Under the pieces are notes generated by a model that saw only the letters and a list, made by a program, of their open reading frames with translations, had not been told where the DNA came from and made no database searches. Positions 5,761 to 10,101 of a stretch of DNA of 10,101 nt are shown here, piece after piece (within the stretch, counting starts at the first letter, position 1; the number at the start of each line of letters is the position of its first letter). The stretch is from JAVBOP01 sp031550405 (lineage in GTDB: Bacteria; Bacteroidota; Ignavibacteria; Kapaibacteriales; UBA2268). The DNA lies in contig JAVBOP010000080.1 of the NCBI GenBank assembly GCA_031550405.1, positions 1 through 10,101 of the forward strand, in the 5' to 3' direction. The position numbers and the translations under genes are program-made.

Positions 5761-7674
5761 TTATTTCTCATCTACTACTGTATAATCGGCTTCCTCTACG
5801 CCGCCATCGTTTGGTTTTTGTCCACTATCTGCCGAACCAGCTGCATCTTGTGGAGGAGGTGTTGCACCACCAGTTTGGTTATACATTTGTGTTGAAGCTG
5901 CACTCCAGATTTGATTCAATTCATCAATGCAAGTACGAATTAACGCAATATTGTCATCTTTAATTGCTTGTGCGAGCTTATTTTTCGCGTCTTCAATCTT
6001 GAGTTTATGCTCGCTTGGCAATTTGTCGCCCAATTCAGAAAGCTGCTTTTCTGTCGAATAAACCAAAGCATCTGCCTGATTCTTCAAGTCAATTTCTTCT
6101 CTACGCTTCTTATCGTCTGCAGAATTTTTCTGGGCTTCAGCTTTCATTCTTTCGATTTCTTCTTTCGCTAAACCGCTCGAAGACTCAATACGAATATTCT
6201 GCTCTTTGCCACTTGCCTTATCCTTCGCATTCACGGACAAAATACCATTTGCATCAATATCAAATGTTACTTCGATTTGCGGAATGCCGCGTGGTGCAGG
6301 TGGAATACCATCAAGGTGGAAACGGCCAAGCGAACGATTATCGCGTGCCATAGGTCTTTCACCTTGCAAAATATGCACTTCGACTGATGTTTGATTATCG
6401 GAAGCTGTACTGAATATCTCTGTTTTGCGGGTAGGAATTGTAGTATTAGATGTTATCATATTGGTCATAACGCCGCCTTGAGTTTCAATACCAAGAGTAA
6501 GCGGTGTAACATCTAATAGCAAAATGTCATTAACATCGCCAGCTAAAACACCGCCCTGAATAGCTGCACCAATTGCAACAACTTCATCAGGATTTACACC
6601 TTTTGATGGCTCTTTGCCAAAGAAATTTTTAACCAATTCCTGAATTTTTGGAATACGTGTGCTGCCGCCAACAAGGATAATATCATCTATCTGGCTTGGA
6701 GTAAGTTTTGCATCACGCATTGCACTTTCAACAGGAATAAGCGTTTTGTCAAATAGATCCGCACAAAGATTTTCAAATTTTGCACGAGTTATATTGATAT
6801 TCAAGTGCTTTGGTCCATCTTGAGTTGCAGTTATAAATGGCAGATTTACATCAGTTTGGAGCATTTGTGATAATTCTATTTTAGCTTTTTCAGATGCTTC
6901 ACGCAAGCGTTGCAATGCCATTGGGTCTTTTTTCAAATCAATGCCTTCTGATTTTTTGAACTCATCAGCCAAGAAATCAATCAATCTTTGGTCGAAATTA
7001 TCACCGCCAAGATGCGTATCGCCGTTTGTAGATTTTACCTCAAAAACGCCATCACCGATTTCCAAAATAGAAATATCGAATGTACCGCCGCCAAGGTCAT
7101 ACACGGCAACAGTCATGTTTTTGCCTTTTTTGTCAAGCCCATAAGCAAGAGCAGCAGCAGTAGGTTCATTGATGATACGTTTCACTTTAAGACCAGCAAT
7201 TTCACCAGCATCTTTAGTAGCTTGGCGTTGTGCATCGTTAAAATATGCCGGCACTGTAATAACAGCTTCCTCAATTTTTTGTCCTAAATATTCCTCCGCA
7301 GTTTGCTTCATTTTTTGCAATATCATCGCAGAAACTTCTGGAGCAGAATATTCTCTGCCGTCAATATCAACGCGGATTGTATTGCCGTCAGAGGACTGCA
7401 CAACCTTATACGGCACCATGCCAGTTTCTTCATTTACCTCGTCCAATCTGCGACCCATGAAGCGTTTGATTGAATACACGGTATTTGTTGGATTTGTAAC
7501 TGCCTGACGTTTTGCAGCCTGTCCAACGAGCCTTTCGCCATTTTTTGTAAAACCAACCATAGACGGCGTAGTTCTGCCGCCTTCGCTATTTGCAATAACG
7601 ACAGGCGATGAGCCTTCCATTACCGAAACACATGAGTTGGTTGTTCCTAAATCAATTCCAATGATTTTTCCCAT
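5761..7674 (-). CDS. dnaK: Molecular chaperone DnaK (Hsp70)
   Basis: DnaK is the ATP-dependent cytoplasmic Hsp70 that folds and protects proteins with DnaJ and GrpE. The 637-residue protein is full length. The nucleotide-binding domain shows GIDLGTTNS (6-14), AYFNDAQRQATKDAG (143-157), INEPTAAALAYGL (168-180), VYDLGGGTFD (191-200) and ILVGGSTRIP (333-342). The linker NDILLLDV (382-389) leads into the beta-sandwich with TPLTLGIETQGG (390-401) and LQGERPMA (436-443). The helical lid follows from about 505, then a Gly/Pro/Asp-rich tail (602-625) ending in EEADYTVVDEK. The ATG at 7674 has AGGT about 7 bases upstream. dnaJ and grpE are not adjacent, and the gene appears monocistronic: terminator downstream, 217-base gap upstream. 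No CIRCE element is present; two other dyads lie about 100-130 bases upstream. Confidence 0.98.
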   Translation of the reverse strand: MGKIIGIDLGTTNSCVSVMEGSSPVVIANSEGGRTTPSMVGFTKNGERLVGQAAKRQAVTNPTNTVYSIKRFMGRRLDEVNEETGMVPYKVVQSSDGNTIRVDIDGREYSAPEVSAMILQKMKQTAEEYLGQKIEEAVITVPAYFNDAQRQATKDAGEIAGLKVKRIINEPTAAALAYGLDKKGKNMTVAVYDLGGGTFDISILEIGDGVFEVKSTNGDTHLGGDNFDQRLIDFLADEFKKSEGIDLKKDPMALQRLREASEKAKIELSQMLQTDVNLPFITATQDGPKHLNINITRAKFENLCADLFDKTLIPVESAMRDAKLTPSQIDDIILVGGSTRIPKIQELVKNFFGKEPSKGVNPDEVVAIGAAIQGGVLAGDVNDILLLDVTPLTLGIETQGGVMTNMITSNTTIPTRKTEIFSTASDNQTSVEVHILQGERPMARDNRSLGRFHLDGIPPAPRGIPQIEVTFDIDANGILSVNAKDKASGKEQNIRIESSSGLAKEEIERMKAEAQKNSADDKKRREEIDLKNQADALVYSTEKQLSELGDKLPSEHKLKIEDAKNKLAQAIKDDNIALIRTCIDELNQIWSAASTQMYNQTGGATPPPQDAAGSADSGQKPNDGGVEEADYTVVDEK

Positions 7675-7774
7675 TTTTTTACCTGTAAAAATTAAAAATT
7701 ATTAATAAATATATATTGTTTACTCAATTAAGCCTATTTATATGCCAATATGTTTTATCGTAAAAAAGAAGCAT

Positions 7775-7806
7775 GACATAATGTCGCACAATATTGACAA
7801 TATGTC
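7775..7806. promoter_or_regulatory. Paired GACAT-type dyads upstream of dnaK
   Basis: GACATAATGTC at 7775-7785 is a perfect dyad around one A. GACAATATGTC at 7796-7806 has the same GACA and TGTC ends around a 3-base centre. Their starts are 21 bp apart, two helical turns, so they would face the same side of DNA. They lie 101-132 bases upstream of the dnaK ATG. The sequence ACAATAT also recurs at 7788, 7797 and 7818. No known heat-shock operator (CIRCE) matches. A dimeric regulator binding in tandem is an inference; the distance also allows a role at an upstream start site. Confidence 0.35.
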
Positions 7807-7849
7807 CACAGCATATAACAATATACAGTATTACATAAAACATGCCAAA

Positions 7850-7884
7850 AATAGAAAGACAGGCGTGGAGCGCGCCATAAGGCG
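7850..7884 (-). terminator. Weak terminator-like hairpins after pyrB
   Basis: Eight bases past the pyrB stop, the minus strand reads CGCC-TTAT-GGCG and then CGCTCCA and another CGCC (plus positions 7881-7884, 7873-7876, 7862-7865). The middle GGCG can pair with either CGCC, so two 4-bp GC stems compete. The second stem is followed by TGTCTTTCTATTTTT, a loosely T-rich tract. This is a plausible but weak intrinsic terminator for pyrB. Confidence 0.4.
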
Positions 7885-7891
7885 AAATAAA

Positions 7892-8800
7892 TTATCCTAA
7901 ATTTTGGGCGAGCAGCGACAGGATTGCCATGCGGGTAAATACGCCGTTTGTAACTTGCTTATCTATCAGGCAATTAGGCATGCTACTAATGCGATAGTCA
8001 AGCTCTATGCCGTAATTAACGGGACCGGGGTGCATTAGTGCTATTTTGTCTTTTTGAATAAATTTTTCAAAAGTTATTTGGTAAAACTTAGCAAATTCTG
8101 CTATCGACGGTAAAATACCTGACTCCATGCGCTCTCGCTGTAAACGTAGAACTATCAAAGCATCTGCCCAATTTATGGCGTCATCGATGCTGTCAATTAT
8201 TTCCAAATTCCAAGGGTTTATGTGGCGTGGCAGAAGCGTGCCGGGAGCCACAAGCTTGACATTTGCGCCAAGAGTTTGCATGACAAAAATGTTGGAGCGG
8301 GCGACACGGCTGTGGATTATATCACCAACAATACAGATATTCAGACCGGCAATTTTTCCATAATACTCGCTCAGCGTAAACGCATCAAGTATAGCCTGCG
8401 TTGGATGCTCATGCTTCCCGTCTCCAGCATTTATGACTATCCTATCTGTCTTATTTTTAATGATTTGCGGCACTCCTGAGAATGCACTTCGCACAATATA
8501 CATTTGCACGTTCATATCATCTATCGTTCGGATTGTATCAACCAGAGACTCGCCCTTCGTAATGCTCGAACCAGCAGAAGCAAAATGTAAAATGTCCGCA
8601 GATAGACGTTTTGCAGCCAAATCGAACGATAATTTGGTTCTTGTGGACGGCTCAAAAAAGGCAATAGCGACAGTAATATTCTTCAAATCATTAAATTTTT
8701 CACCGTATTTATAATTCTCTTTGAAGTATTTCGCCTTTGCAAATATCAGCTCTAAGTCATCCTTATTTAAGTCACTTGTATTAATCAGACATGGTTTCAT
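7892..8800 (-). CDS. pyrB: Aspartate carbamoyltransferase, catalytic chain
   Basis: PyrB joins carbamoyl phosphate and aspartate to form N-carbamoyl-aspartate, the committed step of pyrimidine synthesis. The 302-residue protein shows the carbamoyl-phosphate motif STRTKLSFD (52-60), the loop SSITKGES (78-85) with Lys82, Arg104, HEHPTQAILD (130-139), GDIIHSRVARSN (159-170), LRLQRERM (218-225) for aspartate binding, and HPGP (257-260). The PTQ form of the second motif separates it from ornithine carbamoyltransferase. After HPGP it has VNYGIELDYR, where many relatives have an Arg at the Tyr263 position. The ATG at 8800 follows an in-frame TGA by one codon, which fixes the start; no Shine-Dalgarno is seen. 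No pyrI, carA or other pyr gene is adjacent, and no pyrimidine attenuator is evident in the 82-base leader. Confidence 0.96.
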   Translation of the reverse strand: MKPCLINTSDLNKDDLELIFAKAKYFKENYKYGEKFNDLKNITVAIAFFEPSTRTKLSFDLAAKRLSADILHFASAGSSITKGESLVDTIRTIDDMNVQMYIVRSAFSGVPQIIKNKTDRIVINAGDGKHEHPTQAILDAFTLSEYYGKIAGLNICIVGDIIHSRVARSNIFVMQTLGANVKLVAPGTLLPRHINPWNLEIIDSIDDAINWADALIVLRLQRERMESGILPSIAEFAKFYQITFEKFIQKDKIALMHPGPVNYGIELDYRISSMPNCLIDKQVTNGVFTRMAILSLLAQNLG

Positions 8801-8849
8801 TTTTCATTCATTATATTATTGGCAGACATTTATTTGCGAATATGTAAAT

Positions 8850-8869
8850 ATTTTATAAGTTAATAAAAT
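8850..8869 (-). terminator. Weak AT-only hairpin after fabD
   Basis: ATTTTAT (8850-8856) and ATAAAAT (8863-8869) are perfect reverse complements with a 6-base loop, 13 bases beyond the fabD stop. The stem has no G-C pair and only ATTTAC follows it on the minus strand, so it may slow but would hardly stop transcription. fabD and pyrB could still be cotranscribed. Confidence 0.25.
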
Positions 8870-8882
8870 TCGTATGCTTACA

Positions 8883-9809
8883 CTATATTGCTGTTGCATC
8901 GGTGGCTTTGTCGATACCGAGCGCTGATATCTCGCCAGATGTGATTATGCGCTTAACGAGACCCTGCAAAACCTGCCCAGCACCTAATTCAATGAAGCGG
9001 TCAAAGCCGTCTTGCTGCATTTGCAATATTGATTGCGTCCAAAGCACAGGCGAGACCAATTGTTTTATAAGCGCTTCCTTTATCTCATCAGCTTTTATTA
9101 ATGGTTTTGCATAAACGTTAGAATATAAAGGCACTTGCGCATCATTGAATTTTATCGAATTAATTGCCTGTTCCAATTTATTTTGAGCTGGCAGCATAAG
9201 AGGAGAATGAAATGCACCGCTTACCGGCAATTCTTTGGTCATACGGGCGCCTGCCTCCTTGAAAGCGCCTATATTGTTGCGCAAATAATCGGCAGAACCC
9301 GATACAACAACCTGACCGGGCGAATTGAAGTTGGCAGCAACAACAACATTGCCATTGCCCGCATCCGTTAGCTTCCGGCACACATCAAGCACTTTATTAT
9401 CATCAAGATTTATCACCGCAAACATTGTTCCGGGCTCGTCTTCACCGGCTGTAAACATAAGCTGACCGCGCAAGGAAACAAGATTAAGGGCATCTTCAAA
9501 ATCCAAAACCTGAGATATGCACAGCGCTGCATATTCGCCTACAGAATGCCCTGCCACGGCTGCAAAATTAATTTTATTTTTGATTAGCTCATAGGCAGCA
9601 ACGGAATGCAAAAACAGAGCAGGCTGCGTATAACGCGTCTCTTTCAATTTGTCCTGCGGACCTTCAAAGCATATATTTGTAAGAGGATAGCCAAGTATGC
9701 CATCGGCATCCTGCAGCATCTTTTCGATATTCTTATGTTGTGCGGCAATATCTTTCATCATTCCAACGTATTGCGATCCCTGCCCCGAGCATAATAGTAC
9801 TGTTTTCAT
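8883..9809 (-). CDS. fabD: Malonyl-CoA:ACP transacylase
   Basis: FabD moves malonyl from CoA to acyl carrier protein, supplying the extender unit for type II fatty acid synthesis in the cytoplasm. The 308-residue length is typical. Visible residues are GQGSQ (9-13), the nucleophile elbow GHSVGEYAAL with Ser89 (87-96), Arg114 in SLRGQLM, NFNSPGQVVVSG (160-171), SGAFHSP with catalytic His201 (197-203), and ELGAGQVLQGLVKRI (274-288). A lone transacylase domain with no KS, KR or ACP fusion argues for FabD rather than a polyketide-synthase module. The ATG at 9809 has an AT-rich leader without Shine-Dalgarno. fabH, fabG and acpP are not next to it in the window. 82 bases separate it from pyrB, so cotranscription is possible. 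Confidence 0.96.
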   Translation of the reverse strand: MKTVLLCSGQGSQYVGMMKDIAAQHKNIEKMLQDADGILGYPLTNICFEGPQDKLKETRYTQPALFLHSVAAYELIKNKINFAAVAGHSVGEYAALCISQVLDFEDALNLVSLRGQLMFTAGEDEPGTMFAVINLDDNKVLDVCRKLTDAGNGNVVVAANFNSPGQVVVSGSADYLRNNIGAFKEAGARMTKELPVSGAFHSPLMLPAQNKLEQAINSIKFNDAQVPLYSNVYAKPLIKADEIKEALIKQLVSPVLWTQSILQMQQDGFDRFIELGAGQVLQGLVKRIITSGEISALGIDKATDATAI

Positions 9810-9843
9810 ATTTATATGTAATTATAATATTAAAAAGTGCAAT

Positions 9844-9873
9844 ATACAATTTTTTGGCAATATGGCATTGTAT
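9844..9873 (-). promoter_or_regulatory. Hairpin in the fabD leader
   Basis: ATACAAT (9844-9850) and ATTGTAT (9867-9873) are perfect reverse complements around 16 bases, 35 to 64 bases upstream of the fabD ATG. On the minus strand the stem is followed eight bases later by CTTTTT, giving a loose terminator-like or attenuator-like look. GCAATAT is also directly repeated at 9839-9845 and 9857-9863. No named fatty-acid regulator site is recognisable. Confidence 0.25.
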
Positions 9874-9955
9874 GATACACTTTATGAATATTTTTTAATT
9901 TTTCTATTTGTGTGTTTGAAGTATTTCAAAAAAAATATTATTTATTATTCCAGAC

Positions 9956-10075
9956 TTAGCGCAACGACTCATCCGCATGTAAATCGTGTACCAATTGCCA
10001 AAAAATTTCGACAAAGCTCGCCATTTGCAACATGATACCCATTAAGTTTGGCATTGTTCCTTTATTGTTGCTCAT
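9956..10075 (-). CDS. Small hypothetical protein, 39 residues (possibly a gene 3' end)
   Basis: A frame from ATG 10075 to TAA 9956-9958 encodes 39 residues that look protein-like: MSNNKGTMPNLMGIMLQMAS, then FVEIFWQLVHDLHADESLR. The middle is a likely amphipathic or hydrophobic helix and the end is charged; six of 39 residues are Met. I recognise no family. The frame stays open for eight more codons to the window edge, so it could be the C-terminus of a larger gene coming from the right. However, that stretch (residues TNIHKIFY) comes from very AT-rich DNA that looks intergenic, which favours the ATG at 10075. No Shine-Dalgarno is visible, as for most genes here. It sits 146 bases upstream of fabD on the same strand. 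Confidence 0.45.
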   Translation of the reverse strand: MSNNKGTMPNLMGIMLQMASFVEIFWQLVHDLHADESLR

Positions 10076-10098
10076 GTAAAATATTTTATGTATATTTG
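10068..10098 (+). promoter_or_regulatory. Bacteroidota-type promoter facing right, out of the window
   Basis: TTG at 10068-10070, a 20-base spacer, and TATATTTG at 10091-10098 fit the Bacteroidota -33/-7 pattern (TTTG or TTG, about 19-21 bases, TAnnTTTG). It would drive a plus-strand gene starting beyond the window, divergent from fabD. It overlaps the first codons of the 39-residue frame on the other strand, which either compacts a divergent control region or argues against one of the two calls. Confidence 0.45.
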
Positions 10099-10101
10099 TA
10101 A

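Noticed and set aside
7675..7891. CIRCE heat-shock operator upstream of dnaK
   Set aside because: No TTAGCACTC-N9-GAGTGCTAA-like sequence is present.
7675..7891. Short Cys-rich 19-codon frame in the dnaK leader (MLWTYCQYCATLCHASFLR)
   Set aside because: It is very short, has no ribosome-binding sequence and overlaps the dyads; nothing supports translation.
9697..10035. 112-codon plus-strand frame across the fabD start
   Set aside because: Half of it is antisense to fabD and the rest comes from AT-rich leader DNA; the translation is low in protein character.
1..10101. CRISPR array, tRNA/rRNA, insertion sequence or integrase
   Set aside because: No regularly spaced repeats, no tRNA-like cloverleaf or rRNA, and no transposase or integrase motifs were seen.

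Overview
The window is AT-rich (roughly 40% G+C by eye) and reads as an ordinary chromosomal stretch. Seven full-length housekeeping genes all lie on the minus strand: fabD, pyrB, dnaK, rodA, a GH57 glycosidase gene, cdsA and nadC, in transcription order from right to left. Most starts lack a clear Shine-Dalgarno sequence. Promoter-like TAnnTTTG boxes of the Bacteroidota type occur at 4157-4164 (minus) and 10091-10098 (plus). With the DnaK, RodA and GH57 sequences, this points to the Bacteroidota/Chlorobiota (FCB) group. An Ignavibacteria- or Kapabacteria-like lineage is plausible, but this is inference and no marker gene settles it.

Layout, left to right. 1-304: no intact gene; a short G+C-richer block (about 31-150) that reads like a protein remnant in two directions, then a small palindrome and a hairpin. 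305-1162 nadC and 1164-2018 cdsA, one base apart and probably translationally coupled. 2061-4124 a cytoplasmic GH57 glycosidase of the amylopullulanase/alpha-amylase type, probably in the same transcript as cdsA-nadC. 4281-5534 rodA. A clear intrinsic terminator at 5688-5721 ends dnaK (5761-7674). The leader of dnaK holds two similar dyads 21 bp apart. 7892-8800 pyrB; 8883-9809 fabD. At the right edge there is a 39-codon open frame (9956-10075, minus) and a Bacteroidota-style promoter pointing rightwards out of the window.

The genes do not form one pathway. They cover membrane phospholipid precursor synthesis (cdsA), fatty acid initiation (fabD), wall elongation (rodA), NAD and pyrimidine synthesis (nadC, pyrB), protein folding (dnaK) and alpha-glucan metabolism (GH57). 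I see no defence, mobile, CRISPR or biosynthetic-cluster system. The points worth checking are small: two possible short coding frames, the paired dyads upstream of dnaK, and the remnant-like block at the left edge.
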